From Sulfurimonas sp. (GTDB lineage: Bacteria; Campylobacterota; Campylobacteria; Campylobacterales; Sulfurimonadaceae), in contig NZ_JAQVKP010000003.1 in assembly GCF_028694605.1 (NCBI RefSeq), forward strand, positions 85,481 through 149,480: 64,000 nucleotides of DNA, given 5' to 3'. The notes beneath the pieces are model-generated. The model was not told the DNA's origin. It saw only the letters and a program-made list of their open reading frames with translations, and did no database searches. Positions 27,301 through 36,164 of the stretch are shown piece after piece. A program made the position numbers and the translations under genes. Position 1 is the stretch's first letter. Each line of letters starts with the position of its first letter.

Positions 27301-28158
27301 CTAGACTATTTTGCAAACGATATCGCCGACCTCTTTTTTTAAAGAGGCGGCGACAACCCCGCATTTTACTTTGAGTAAAAAACAGATGCCGCTTCTGTGA
27401 GACGGGCTCATGCACTCATAGTTGCCCATCCCTTTGCTTATAACCAAATCTGCTTTATCAAAAATCTCTTTTGCGTAGGCGTTTGCTCTATTGTAGGTAA
27501 AACCGGGAGTATTTACACCGCTGTCAACTACTTCGCAAATCTTATCGAAACCCGCTTCCGTTGCCTCTTTGAGCGTGACATCGTTTATGATTGGATTGCC
27601 TCTTACCATGTAGAAGTATTGTGCATCGGGAGAAAATTCCCTTGCCGTTTCTAAAAAAATATAGTCAAAAATATGTTCTCCCACATTGTCGCCGATAACC
27701 AAAACGCTCTTTGCGACAGAAAGTTTCTCCTTTAGCAGAGCAAAATCGTCATGGGCAAACTCGGTATAAAATATCTTGTCAAGCTCCTCTTGCAGATCAA
27801 ACTCCACCTCTGCTGCCAAATCTATAACATTTCCCGCAACCGCAATTTTTGTGGCAGTCAAGAGTTTGTCCGCAGAGTTTGAGAGTTCTTTTTTAAGTAG
27901 CGGCACAAAAGAGAGAGCTTTTTTTGTAGAAAGCTCTTTTACTTCGTCATAAAGGTCTGTTTTATGTGCGATACGTGCCATCTCTTCATAAACATAAGAG
28001 GCGATTTCAGGCGGAGCATCATTGTAAGAAAATGTTTCACTCATCTTCGTGACGGCAGAGGTTAACTCCCAAGAGAGCAACTCAGAAGCATGAATGGCAT
28101 TTGCTACCTTAACACTCTGATTTATAATACAGCTGACACAAGCTTCGTCAATCGTCAT
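27301..28158 (-). CDS. DUF89 / ARMT1-like damage-control phosphatase
   Basis: This 285-residue protein belongs to the DUF89 family of metal-dependent phosphatases that are proposed to hydrolyse harmful side-product sugar phosphates. The N-terminal CVSC pair (residues 6-9) starts the short subfamily. The core motifs are VLVIGDNVGEHIFDYIFLE, containing the metal-ligand Asp-Asn, then YMVRGNPIINDVT and DLVISKGMGNYECM near the C-terminus. Length is normal for the bacterial/archaeal short form. It lies in a minus-strand run with DUF3972 and purE, separated by 14 bases from the former. The biological substrate is unknown. Confidence 0.88.
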   Translation of the reverse strand: MTIDEACVSCIINQSVKVANAIHASELLSWELTSAVTKMSETFSYNDAPPEIASYVYEEMARIAHKTDLYDEVKELSTKKALSFVPLLKKELSNSADKLLTATKIAVAGNVIDLAAEVEFDLQEELDKIFYTEFAHDDFALLKEKLSVAKSVLVIGDNVGEHIFDYIFLETAREFSPDAQYFYMVRGNPIINDVTLKEATEAGFDKICEVVDSGVNTPGFTYNRANAYAKEIFDKADLVISKGMGNYECMSPSHRSGICFLLKVKCGVVAASLKKEVGDIVCKIV

Positions 28159-28172
28159 ACTATAAATATCTG

Positions 28173-28646
28173 CTATTTATCAGTATGTTCATCTATGGCT
28201 TTGTTCCACATCAGTTTATATTTTCTTCTCATAAACTCTACCTCTTGTTGTGAGAGTTTTAGCTGCTCTTGAAGCGTGTGGATGGTTTTTCTATCTTCAT
28301 CATAAAGTTCCTGCAAAGAGGCAAGAGCCTCTCTTAAGAACTCATTTTCAACGCGTACCGCTTTAAGTGTCTCATCCTTTGCATCAAGCACTTTCTCATG
28401 AAGATTAATGATAGTGCCTATGGTTTTTTCCACAAAATGGGGCTGCACCAACATCTCTTTCGTGTTATGCGCAGAGAGTTCTCTAAGTTGGGCAGGAACG
28501 ACTTCTCTGGTTCCTTTGGATGGGTCAATATACCTTACACCGTCTTCTACTTTTAGAGTAAGTTTTCCTCTGTCTGCCAAATCGTCAATAGCAGATATAT
28601 CCAGTCCGGTTAGTTCCATATACTCTTCATCACTCATCCACTTCAT
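28173..28646 (-). CDS. DUF3972-family coiled-coil protein
   Basis: This 157-residue protein matches the DUF3972 family, restricted largely to Campylobacterota. The first 60 residues look like a small MerR-type winged-helix or recognition domain (YMELTGLDISAIDDLADRGKL). From about 75 onward the sequence is a long amphipathic coiled coil with heptads (ENEFLREALASLQELYDED, LQEQLKLSQQEVEFMRRKY). Such a layout suits an oligomeric DNA-binding or scaffold protein, but no function is established. It sits in a run with the DUF89 gene downstream and purE upstream, all on the minus strand. Confidence 0.8.
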   Translation of the reverse strand: MKWMSDEEYMELTGLDISAIDDLADRGKLTLKVEDGVRYIDPSKGTREVVPAQLRELSAHNTKEMLVQPHFVEKTIGTIINLHEKVLDAKDETLKAVRVENEFLREALASLQELYDEDRKTIHTLQEQLKLSQQEVEFMRRKYKLMWNKAIDEHTDK

Positions 28647-28698
28647 GCGCCAGCCTCTTTGTTTGATTATCTAATATTAGTTTCTGCTTAACCAACGT

Positions 28699-29193
28699 TT
28701 ATAGTATTGTCTCTATCTCCATTGAGTCCATCTCAACTTTTTTCGCCTTGGCGATACGGTCTTCTTTAAGCTTCACAGCCAGTTCTTCATTCTCAAGAGC
28801 CAGTATCTGCATAGCCAAATACGCCGAGTTAATCGCCCCTGCTTTTCCTATGGCTACCGTAGCAACAGGCATTCCTGCGGGCATTTGAACGGTTGATAAA
28901 AGAGCATCTATCCCACTTAAAGCCGAAGCACTCATAGGCACGCCGATAATAGGTTTTACCGTTTTAGAAGATAAAACACCTGCCAAGTGAGCAGCCATAC
29001 CGGCAGCCGCGATGAAAACCTGTGCACCTTTTTTCTCTGCTTTTACAATATACTCTTTTGTTCTCTCAGGTGAACGATGCGCCGAAGAGATAATCATTTC
29101 ATACTGAACGCCAAACGCCTCTAGCGTATCTGAACAAGATTTCATAATCTCATAATCACTTCTGCTTCCTATTACAATCGAAACAAATTTCAT
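28699..29193 (-). CDS. purE: N5-carboxyaminoimidazole ribonucleotide mutase
   Basis: This 164-residue class I PurE converts N5-carboxyaminoimidazole ribonucleotide to CAIR in de novo purine synthesis. The signature segments are GSRSDYEIM (residues 8-16), the catalytic SSAHRSPERT near 40-49, and IAAAGMAAHLAGV followed by PIIGVPMSASALSGIDALLSTVQMP. Length and order are those of octameric PurE. No purK neighbour is present. It precedes DUF3972 and follows the U32 peptidase gene, with a 48-base gap, so it probably belongs to a loose minus-strand transcription unit. Confidence 0.97.
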   Translation of the reverse strand: MKFVSIVIGSRSDYEIMKSCSDTLEAFGVQYEMIISSAHRSPERTKEYIVKAEKKGAQVFIAAAGMAAHLAGVLSSKTVKPIIGVPMSASALSGIDALLSTVQMPAGMPVATVAIGKAGAINSAYLAMQILALENEELAVKLKEDRIAKAKKVEMDSMEIETIL

Positions 29194-29241
29194 CTCTTCT
29201 TCCTTTTTTTTGATGGGCGATTATAGCATAGCTTGTTAAAT

Positions 29242-30534
29242 TTAGGCTTTTGGATACGTTCCCATATCCGGATGCGAAGGAATCCTCAAAAAGGTGTACG
29301 GCGGGAGTTTTGTTGGAAGTTTTATAGGGTTTAAATTGCCGCTATGTACCTCATCCCAAATCTTCTTGTTTTGTGCTACCAACTGCTTTAATTTCAGATA
29401 GGTTCTACCGTCTCTCTCATAGGTTGTGCCTATCTCGTTATCTACAATCTCTATGCGTGAGCCAAGCGGAGCGACGATTTCAAGTTCATCATTGGGCAGG
29501 GTTTTATATTTACATAAAAAATACTCCCCGTTTTCTTCAACCTGACCGCTTACCTGATGCGTTCCAAGCTGCATCGTAAAGTCAAGGCTTTGAGTATCAT
29601 GTTTCTCAAAAGGTCTTGAGATAAGATAAGCATCCGTATAACCGCGATTTTGCAAAGAATTTAGTTCATACTGATACTTCTCTACATCGTTTACGCCGTT
29701 GTAGTAGTCATCTATCGCCATCCTATAAGCTTTTGCCGTAACTGCGGCGTAGTAAGCTGTTTTCGTACGACCTTCAACTTTGATAGAATCAACGGCACCC
29801 GTCTCTAAAATCTCTTTTATATGCGAAGCGAGATTGAGATCCTTTGAGTTCATGATGTAGGTTCCTATGCCTTCATCTTCTTCAAGCCTAAAAAGCGTTC
29901 CCGTCTCTGGGTTTGCGGCATACATCTCATACGGAAAACGGCAATCATTTGCACAGCTTCCGCGATTTGGCACACGCCCGCTTTGAAGTGTCGAGATAAG
30001 GCAGCGCCCGCTGTAGGCAAAACACATAGACCCATGCACAAAAACCTCAAGCTCCAACTCCGGAAGCTCTTTTTTTATCTCCACCAAATCACGAAGCGAA
30101 ATCTCTCTCGCGGTAATGATACGGGTAGCCCCCATATCCGCATATACTTTTGCATCCAAAACATTCATAACATTTGCTTGCGTTGAGAGGTGAAGCGGCA
30201 TATCGGGTACTAACTCATGGCAAAGTTTAAGCACACCTGGGGTTGCCACAATGAAAGCATCCGGTTTTAGCTCCGCCATTTTTAATATATGTTTTTTCAA
30301 AAGATTTAGCTGAGAGTTAAAAGGAAATCCATTGATAGTTGCATACACTTTTTTGCCTCTGGCATGTGCATACGCAATCCCCTCTTCAAACTCCTCAAAA
30401 CTGAACTCTTTTCCTGAACGAATACGCAAAGAAAAGTGGCTCACTCCGCCATATACCGCATCTGCACCAAAATCTATAGCAATCTTTAACTTCTCAAGCG
30501 TCCCCGCCGGAGATAACAACTCAACCTTTTGCAT
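29242..30534 (-). CDS. U32-family peptidase / tRNA hydroxylation protein (TrhP-like)
   Basis: This 430-residue protein belongs to peptidase family U32, of the YegQ/TrhP type. Related Escherichia coli proteins support prephenate-dependent 5-hydroxyuridine formation at the tRNA wobble position rather than proteolysis. The N-terminal LSPAGTLEKLKIAIDFGADAVYGG, the HLSTQANV segment and the metal- or cluster-type cysteine region CFAYSGRCLIS ... GSCANDCRFPY (about 168-198) are characteristic, and KVEGRTKTAYYAA follows. A beta-barrel C-terminal domain completes it. The start overlaps the cheZ end by 14 bases, so the two are coupled. Confidence 0.9.
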   Translation of the reverse strand: MQKVELLSPAGTLEKLKIAIDFGADAVYGGVSHFSLRIRSGKEFSFEEFEEGIAYAHARGKKVYATINGFPFNSQLNLLKKHILKMAELKPDAFIVATPGVLKLCHELVPDMPLHLSTQANVMNVLDAKVYADMGATRIITAREISLRDLVEIKKELPELELEVFVHGSMCFAYSGRCLISTLQSGRVPNRGSCANDCRFPYEMYAANPETGTLFRLEEDEGIGTYIMNSKDLNLASHIKEILETGAVDSIKVEGRTKTAYYAAVTAKAYRMAIDDYYNGVNDVEKYQYELNSLQNRGYTDAYLISRPFEKHDTQSLDFTMQLGTHQVSGQVEENGEYFLCKYKTLPNDELEIVAPLGSRIEIVDNEIGTTYERDGRTYLKLKQLVAQNKKIWDEVHSGNLNPIKLPTKLPPYTFLRIPSHPDMGTYPKA

Positions 30535-31249
30535 TGCTTGAAAACTGTGCCAAAAGTGCTTCTATATCTTCATTGGACGCAAGCTCATTGTGCGTATCGC
30601 CGACGATATGTTGCGCTGAAGAAACTCTCTTTTCATCAGCGATTCTTCCTTCAAAAAGAGAGTTCATATAGTTGGAAAGTGCGCGCATAACATTTATAAC
30701 ACGCTCAATCTTTTGTCTATGGATATCTTGATACTGCATAATATCCATAACGCTCATGATTGACTCACCGCTTGATTGCAGCGTTTGCAAAGTTTGGTTT
30801 GCCTCATCCAAAGCAGTGCTGTTTTTCTCTAGCTGTACTCCAAAAGCTGCAACGTCAGGAAATTTTTTACTAAGCGTTGCAAAGAGAGTGATGTTGCTCT
30901 CAAGTGCTTCTATCACATTGCCAAGGGAGCCTTCGCCCTCCATCAGCTGGTTTGAAACGCCATCGATGATATCAAAAATCTCACTTGCTTTCTCTTCGCT
31001 CTCTCTCGTGACATCATCAAGCTGATGCACCATTTTGTTTTCATCTGTTGCAGGCATTGGCCAATGGTGTGCTGTTTCTTTACTATACCCCACAGGTGCA
31101 TCAGGAATTTTTTTTGCAGCCGCCTCTTCTTCAAATGCTTCGCTCTGCTCATCCAAAACTTCTTCCTCTAAAGGTGCCTCCTCCCCATCCTGAACATCCA
31201 TATCATCAAATCCGCCGCTCATTAAAGCATCAAGCTCTTCCTGCGTCAT
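30521..31249 (-). CDS. cheZ: CheY phosphatase CheZ
   Basis: This 242-residue protein is a CheZ of the epsilonproteobacterial type, which dephosphorylates CheY-P in chemotaxis. The catalytic signature DIMQYQDIHRQKIERV with the active Gln lies near residues 175-190 in a long helical hairpin. The N-terminus TQEELDALMSGG resembles the CheY-binding peptide of FliM, and the C-terminus NEDIEALLAQF is similar. Between them is an acidic, Glu-rich linker (30-50). The ATG at 31249 is used, with GGAG eight bases upstream; a TTG six bases earlier is too close to that site. It overlaps the U32 gene. Confidence 0.9.
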   Translation of the reverse strand: MTQEELDALMSGGFDDMDVQDGEEAPLEEEVLDEQSEAFEEEAAAKKIPDAPVGYSKETAHHWPMPATDENKMVHQLDDVTRESEEKASEIFDIIDGVSNQLMEGEGSLGNVIEALESNITLFATLSKKFPDVAAFGVQLEKNSTALDEANQTLQTLQSSGESIMSVMDIMQYQDIHRQKIERVINVMRALSNYMNSLFEGRIADEKRVSSAQHIVGDTHNELASNEDIEALLAQFSSNAKG

Positions 31250-31298
31250 AATCAATTCTCCATTCTTTTAAAAATCAGATAAATTTATTTTTTGTCAC

Positions 31299-31304
31299 TA
31301 TAAT
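31299..31304 (+). promoter_or_regulatory. -10 box for the PHP-family phosphatase gene
   Basis: A perfect TATAAT lies 34 bases before the ATG of the PHP-domain gene in the 89-base divergent gap with cheZ. The upstream spacer is T-rich without an obvious -35. Confidence 0.55.
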
Positions 31305-31338
31305 ATCATAAAAATAGATAAAACTTGGAATAAACCAG

Positions 31339-32118
31339 ATGATAGCAGACCTACACAACCACACAAAACTTTGCAATCATGCAGAGGGTGAAATCTCTGA
31401 GTACATCGAACAAGCCATCAAATGCGGCATTCGCTATTTTGGCTTTTCAGAACACGCACCGATGAATTTTGATGAACAGTATCGCATCGGTTTTCACCAG
31501 ATGCAGGAGTATGAACAGAGCATTCTTGAGGCGAAAAAAAAGTACGAAAAAGAGATAGAGATTTTCTTAGGATACGAAGTTGATTTTCTCAAAGGATACA
31601 TGGACGAGAGGGTTTTAAACGCAAACGTTGACTATCTTATCGGCTCCGTGCATTTTATAGAGGAGTGGGGATTTGACAACCCAGAATTTATAGGAAGCTA
31701 CCAAAACCAAGATATAGATGAGATTTGGCAAAAATATTTTGATGCTATAGAAGAGATGGCAAAAAGCAGACTTTTTGATATCGTAGGACACTTAGACCTA
31801 ATCAAGATTTTCAAATACATGCCCAAAAAAGAGATAAACGAAATAGCCAAAAATGCGCTTCTTGCCATTAAAGAAGCAGATATGAGCGTTGAAATAAATG
31901 TAGCAGGTTTTAGAAAACCAATCGGCGAAGCCTATCCGTCTTTTTCGCTGCTTCAAGAGATTAAAAAACTAGATATCCCCATTACTTTTGCCTCTGATGC
32001 GCATAAACCCGAACAAGTCGGACTCTACTCCAAAGAGATAACAAAAATGGCAAAACAGCTAGGCTTTAGCCAATGCGCTATCTATAGAGGCAGAAAAATA
32101 GAGTTTGTAAATTTCTAG
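31339..32118 (+). CDS. PHP-domain histidinol-phosphatase (HisJ-like)
   Basis: This 259-residue protein is a PHP-family metal-dependent phosphatase of the HisK/HisJ type, expected to remove phosphate from histidinol phosphate in histidine synthesis. Metal ligands are visible in DLHNHTKLCNHAEG (residues 4-17), FSEHAP (36-41), GYEVDF near 80, GSVHF near 101, GHLDL near 152 and the C-terminal SDAHKPEQVG. The set corresponds to a full trinuclear metal site. It stands alone between the divergent cheZ and the trxA gene. The hisIE gene lies seven kilobases away, so pathway membership is inferred from the family. Confidence 0.85.
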   Translation: MIADLHNHTKLCNHAEGEISEYIEQAIKCGIRYFGFSEHAPMNFDEQYRIGFHQMQEYEQSILEAKKKYEKEIEIFLGYEVDFLKGYMDERVLNANVDYLIGSVHFIEEWGFDNPEFIGSYQNQDIDEIWQKYFDAIEEMAKSRLFDIVGHLDLIKIFKYMPKKEINEIAKNALLAIKEADMSVEINVAGFRKPIGEAYPSFSLLQEIKKLDIPITFASDAHKPEQVGLYSKEITKMAKQLGFSQCAIYRGRKIEFVNF

Positions 32119-32158
32119 CTACTTTCCCAAACAAAGCAACTTTAAAGAGTTAGGTTTG

Positions 32159-32164
32159 TATAAT
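32159..32164 (+). promoter_or_regulatory. Extended -10 box for trxA
   Basis: TGTATAAT (TATAAT at 32159-32164) lies 30 bases before the trxA ATG; the TG directly before the hexamer suggests a strong -10. AAAGGAAA is the ribosome-binding site. Confidence 0.6.
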
Positions 32165-32194
32165 GCACAGACTTAAACCAAAAAGGAAATTACG

Positions 32195-32515
32195 ATGGGA
32201 AAATATATAGAGTTAACTAACGCAGATTTTGAAGCAACTTTAAAAGAGGGTGTTTCTTTAGTAGATTTTTGGGCACCGTGGTGTGGACCTTGTCGTATGA
32301 TAGCTCCTGTAATCGAAGAGCTGGCAAATGACTACGATGGCAAAGCAAAAATCTGTAAAGTAAACACAGATGAAGAGCAAGAAATCGCAGTAAAATTTGG
32401 CATCCGCTCTATCCCTACTATCATGTTCTTTAAAGACGGAAGAATGGTAGATCAAATTGTCGGGGCACAGTCAAAAGCTGCTCTTGCACAAAAAATCGAC
32501 GCGCTTTTAGCGTAA
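32195..32515 (+). CDS. trxA: Thioredoxin
   Basis: This 106-residue thioredoxin reduces protein disulfides in the cytoplasm. The active site [13 protein letters not shown] lies at about residues 27-39, with the usual Cys-Gly-Pro-Cys. The cis-proline loop reads [11 protein letters not shown] and the C-terminal half has [13 protein letters not shown]. Length is standard. It is followed by a GTG-started membrane protein with thioredoxin-like outline and then by trxB, forming a probable trxA-x-trxB operon. Confidence 0.98.
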   Translation: MGKYIELTNADFEATLKEGVSLVDFWAPWCGPCRMIAPVIEELANDYDGKAKICKVNTDEEQEIAVKFGIRSIPTIMFFKDGRMVDQIVGAQSKAALAQKIDALLA

Positions 32516-32532
32516 TAATAAAGAGTGATGCG

Positions 32533-33012
32533 GTGAGTCCAAGAGGCAAAAGTCTCTTTTCACTCTCCACTCTTCTAGCCTCTTTCTTTGGCGCAGCGAT
32601 GGTTGCTGCTGCATTTGCTTATTTCAACTACAAATTTTCAGAGTACAAATTTATAGACTTTAAAGAGTTTGTTTTTTATGAACAAAGAGATATTTTTATA
32701 CCAAACGAAGACGTCTATATTGTTGTTTTTTACTCTTCCAAAGAGAGAGAAGTTCCAAAACTCCTCTCCCAGACAAAACTAAATCACAAAATCATAGCCA
32801 TCGACTACTACAACGAAGCGTTTGAAAATACGCAAAATACAATCTTTTTAAGATCTGGAACCAAGACATCTCTTGGCTTTATCCAACGCTTTAACATCTA
32901 CGAATCCCCATCTATTTTTCTTATCAAAAAAACGAAAGAGCAGATTTATAAACAAGATAGTATGATACGCAAACTCGATAATTTGAATGAGTTATCTGCT
33001 ATAGATTTGTAA
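32533..33012 (+). CDS. Cysteine-less thioredoxin-like membrane protein between trxA and trxB
   Basis: I do not recognise this 159-residue protein as a named family. It begins with a short basic N-terminus and one membrane helix (about 10-30, [19 protein letters not shown]). The remainder has the outline of a thioredoxin fold: a VYIVVFYSS strand where the active site should follow, an IIAIDYY strand, a [12 protein letters not shown] segment like the cis-proline loop, and a helical end. There is no cysteine in the whole sequence, so it cannot be a redox enzyme. The start is a GTG 17 bases after the trxA stop codon; trxB follows 11 bases after its end. It might anchor or chaperone a thioredoxin-system component; this is inference only. 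Confidence 0.72.
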   Translation: MSPRGKSLFSLSTLLASFFGAAMVAAAFAYFNYKFSEYKFIDFKEFVFYEQRDIFIPNEDVYIVVFYSSKEREVPKLLSQTKLNHKIIAIDYYNEAFENTQNTIFLRSGTKTSLGFIQRFNIYESPSIFLIKKTKEQIYKQDSMIRKLDNLNELSAIDL

Positions 33013-33023
33013 GAGGAAATATT

Positions 33024-33968
33024 ATGATACTTGATTGCGCAATTATCGGCGGAGGACCTGCGGGACTGACTGCCGGACTTTATGCGACACGTGGGGGACT
33101 TGGCAATGTTGTTATGTTTGAAAAAGGTATGCCCGGCGGGCAGATAACACAAAGCTCGGAGATAGAGAACTATCCTGGGGTTACGGGTGAGATTAGCGGA
33201 ATGGATTTGATGATACCATGGCCCGCACAGTGCCAAAAATTTGGACTAAAGCATGACATGATTACCGTAACGCGCATAAGCAAAGAGGGCGATATCTTCA
33301 AAATACATAAAGAAGACGGCACCCTAAGCGAGGCACACAGCGTTATCGTTTGCACAGGCTCTTCTCCTAGACGTGCAGGTTTTGCGGGCGAAGATGAGCT
33401 TTTTGGAAGAGGCGTAAGTACGTGCGCCACATGTGACGGATTTTTTTACAAGGGCAAAGAAGTTGCGGTTGTAGGCGGCGGCGACACTGCGCTTGAAGAG
33501 GCTCTCTATCTTGCAAAACTCTGCTCAAAAGTCTATCTCATCCATAGACGAGACACATTTCGTGCCGCTCCAAATACGGTAGAGCGTGTGAAAAAAACAC
33601 AAAATATCGAAATTATCCTAAACTCAAAACCAAAAGAGGTTTACGGCGACAACATGGGTGTTGCGGGAATTCTTGTGGAAGATAGTAAAGGCGGGATTCG
33701 TGACATCAAAGTCCCGGGGGTCTTTACATTTGTCGGGAATGACATAAACAACCAAACACTCATCCAAGAGGATGGAAGCTTTTTGTGCGAGATGAACAAA
33801 AACGGAGAGGTCGTTGTTGACATCAGCATGAAAACTTCCGTAAAAGGTCTTTTTGCGGCAGGGGATATGCGTATTGCTGCTCCAAAACAAGTTGTTTGTG
33901 CGGCGGGTGACGGTGCAGTTGCTGCACTTCAAGCTATCGCTTATGTTGATGAATTGTTAAATCATTGA
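33024..33968 (+). CDS. trxB: Thioredoxin reductase
   Basis: This 314-residue flavoenzyme uses NADPH to reduce thioredoxin. The FAD-binding [15 protein letters not shown] lies at residues 7-21, the redox pair is in [13 protein letters not shown] near 133-145, the NADPH-binding [15 protein letters not shown] follows near 152-166, and the C-terminal FAD motif [27 protein letters not shown] is typical. AGAGGAAA precedes the ATG. It is the third gene of the trxA unit and is followed after ten bases by dapB. Confidence 0.96.
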   Translation: MILDCAIIGGGPAGLTAGLYATRGGLGNVVMFEKGMPGGQITQSSEIENYPGVTGEISGMDLMIPWPAQCQKFGLKHDMITVTRISKEGDIFKIHKEDGTLSEAHSVIVCTGSSPRRAGFAGEDELFGRGVSTCATCDGFFYKGKEVAVVGGGDTALEEALYLAKLCSKVYLIHRRDTFRAAPNTVERVKKTQNIEIILNSKPKEVYGDNMGVAGILVEDSKGGIRDIKVPGVFTFVGNDINNQTLIQEDGSFLCEMNKNGEVVVDISMKTSVKGLFAAGDMRIAAPKQVVCAAGDGAVAALQAIAYVDELLNH

Positions 33969-33978
33969 AGGGGAAAAT

Positions 33979-34746
33979 ATGATAAAAGTTGGTGTTTTTG
34001 GAGCGAATGGCAGAGTTGGAAAACTTCTTTTGGATGATCTCAAAACAACAGAAGGTATAAGTCTTAGTACGGTTTATGTAAGAAACAGTCTTGATTTTTC
34101 TATCGACCCTTCTGTTTTGGTTACTACAGACATAAAGTCATTTCTTCACGCGTGTGATATCGTAATTGACTTCTCACTCCCTGAAGCAACCGAGGTCATG
34201 CTTGAAGCAGTTCTTGATACTCCAAAACCTCTAGTTATTGGCACAACAGGGCTAAATGCGCATCAGCTCAATCTCTTAAAACAGGCAAGTGAAAATATGC
34301 CGATTCTTTATGCTACAAATATGTCTTTGGGTGTAGCACTTCTTAACAAACTTGTCCATCAAGCAGCAGCGGCACTTGAAGGGTTTGATATAGAGATAGT
34401 TGAGATGCATCACCGTCATAAAAAAGATGCTCCTAGCGGTACGGCACTCACACTTGGCGAATCAGCTGCCGCCGGCAGGGGATTGTCACTTGATAAAGTG
34501 CGCATAAGCGGACGTGATGGCAACATCGGCGAAAGAAGTGCGGATGAGATTGCCGTAATGGCACTTCGGGGCGGAGACATAGTCGGACGCCACACTGTAG
34601 GTTTTTACAATAACGGCGAGTTTGTAGAGCTTAACCACACTGCAACTTCAAGAAACACCTTTAGCAAGGGTGCCATCAGAGCCGCATCTTGGCTTGTGAA
34701 CAAAGATGCCGGTTTATACTCCATCGGTGATTGTTTAGGAATTTAA
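33979..34746 (+). CDS. dapB: 4-hydroxy-tetrahydrodipicolinate reductase
   Basis: This 255-residue enzyme reduces hydroxytetrahydrodipicolinate in the diaminopimelate/lysine pathway. The nucleotide-binding GVFGANGRVGKLL is at residues 5-17, GTTGLN near 95, and the catalytic signature EMHHRHKKDAPSGTAL near 143-158. The C-terminal region has RGGDIVGRHTVGFYNNGE. Length is normal. It starts ten bases after trxB with AAGGGGAA as ribosome-binding site, so it is likely cotranscribed. purF follows from its own promoter. Confidence 0.96.
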   Translation: MIKVGVFGANGRVGKLLLDDLKTTEGISLSTVYVRNSLDFSIDPSVLVTTDIKSFLHACDIVIDFSLPEATEVMLEAVLDTPKPLVIGTTGLNAHQLNLLKQASENMPILYATNMSLGVALLNKLVHQAAAALEGFDIEIVEMHHRHKKDAPSGTALTLGESAAAGRGLSLDKVRISGRDGNIGERSADEIAVMALRGGDIVGRHTVGFYNNGEFVELNHTATSRNTFSKGAIRAASWLVNKDAGLYSIGDCLGI

Positions 34747-34774
34747 CCAAAGTCAGATTTTAATTTGGTTTGAG

Positions 34775-34780
34775 TATAAT
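34775..34780 (+). promoter_or_regulatory. -10 box for purF
   Basis: A perfect TATAAT lies 28 bases before the purF GTG, directly downstream of dapB. Its position implies a transcript starting near 34787, which excludes a longer purF reading from 34770. Confidence 0.6.
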
Positions 34781-34808
34781 TCGACCAATTATTCTCAAGG
34801 AGAAAAAA

Positions 34809-36164
34809 GTGCGAGAAGATGTGAATGAAAAGTGCGCCGTTGTAGGGATTTATGGAAACAAAGAGGCTTCTAAGCTTGCCTATTTTTCTCTTCACGCACT
34901 ACAGCATCGTGGTCAAGAAGCGGCAGGAATCAGCTCTTCAAACGGAACAAAACTCCAAACTATCAAAAAACGCGGTTTGGTTATGCGTGTTTTTGATGAG
35001 AAAAAACTCGAAACACTAAGAGGCTCAAGCGCTATCGGGCATACTCGCTACTCCACGGCGGGGGATGACTCCATCCTTGATGCACAACCTGTTTTTGCAA
35101 GATATGACTTAGGTGAGATGGCGATTGTTCATAACGGAAACCTCACAAATGCAGAAGAGATTAGAAACAAACTAATCGACAAAGGTGCGATTTTTCAAAC
35201 TTTTATGGATACGGAAAACCTTATCCATCTTATAGCAAAGAGCGAACAGAGAAAACTTCTTGACAGGATCATTGATGCTGTCGGTAAAATTGAGGGTGCT
35301 TTCTCGCTTGTGTTTTTGAGCAGAACAAAGATGTTTGCTATGCGAGACCGTCATGGTTTTCGCCCTCTAAGCCTCGGCAAACTTCCAAGCGGCGGTTATA
35401 TTGTTGCTAGTGAAACATGTGCATTTGACCTTGTAGGAGCAACGTTTATACGAGATGTCAAGCCGGGTGAGCTTCTTATTTTTGATGAAGAGAAAGAGCC
35501 TGAGAGTATCCAAGTTTTTGAACCGACTCCAAAACACTGTATTTTTGAATATGTCTATTTTGCACGTCCCGACTCAAGAGTTTTTGGACAAAGTGTTTAT
35601 CAGACAAGAAAAAAGATGGGAATGGAGCTCGCACGCATCAAGCCGGTTGAAGCAGACATAGTTATCCCTGTGCCAGATGGCGGCGTACCTGCAGCTATCG
35701 GATATGCGCAAGAGAGCGGCATTCCTTATGAGATGGGAATTATGCGTAACCACTATATCGGGCGTACTTTCATCGAACCGACACAAGAGATGCGAGACCT
35801 AAAAGTAAAAATGAAGCTCTCCCCGATGATTGATGTTATCAAAGGTAAAAAAGTTATCGTTGTAGATGACTCAATCGTGCGTGGCACAACATCTAAGAGA
35901 ATCGTTAGAATGCTTAAAGAGGCAGGAGCAAAAGAGGTTCACATGAGGGTCTCTTCTCCGCCGACAACCGACCCATGTTTTTACGGTGTCGATACGCCAA
36001 ACAAAGATAAGCTCATCGCAGCAAATATGAGCCAAGACGATATCTGCAAGTTTATAGAGGCTGATTCGCTCGCTTACCTTGATGAGGCATCACTTCTTAG
36101 AAGCGTAAACACTACGGAAGAAAACTACTGTACTGCTTGTTTTACAGGAAAATACATAGTTTAA
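34809..36164 (+). CDS. purF: Amidophosphoribosyltransferase
   Basis: This 451-residue enzyme makes phosphoribosylamine from PRPP and glutamine, the first step of purine synthesis. The N-terminal nucleophile is Cys9 in KCAVVGIYG after an eight-residue propeptide that is presumably cleaved. The glutaminase half includes HALQHRGQEAAGI and IGHTRYST; the phosphoribosyltransferase half has the PRPP loop VIVVDDSIVRGTTSKRIV. The GTG at 34809 is chosen because AAGGAG lies six bases before it and the -10 box excludes the longer frame. Its stop codon overlaps the next start as TAATG. Confidence 0.96.
   Translation: MREDVNEKCAVVGIYGNKEASKLAYFSLHALQHRGQEAAGISSSNGTKLQTIKKRGLVMRVFDEKKLETLRGSSAIGHTRYSTAGDDSILDAQPVFARYDLGEMAIVHNGNLTNAEEIRNKLIDKGAIFQTFMDTENLIHLIAKSEQRKLLDRIIDAVGKIEGAFSLVFLSRTKMFAMRDRHGFRPLSLGKLPSGGYIVASETCAFDLVGATFIRDVKPGELLIFDEEKEPESIQVFEPTPKHCIFEYVYFARPDSRVFGQSVYQTRKKMGMELARIKPVEADIVIPVPDGGVPAAIGYAQESGIPYEMGIMRNHYIGRTFIEPTQEMRDLKVKMKLSPMIDVIKGKKVIVVDDSIVRGTTSKRIVRMLKEAGAKEVHMRVSSPPTTDPCFYGVDTPNKDKLIAANMSQDDICKFIEADSLAYLDEASLLRSVNTTEENYCTACFTGKYIV

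Noticed and set aside
34770..34808. A longer purF N-terminus starting at 34770.
   Set aside because: It would include the TATAAT -10 box and the AAGGAG ribosome-binding site; GTG at 34809 gives the usual short propeptide before the catalytic Cys.
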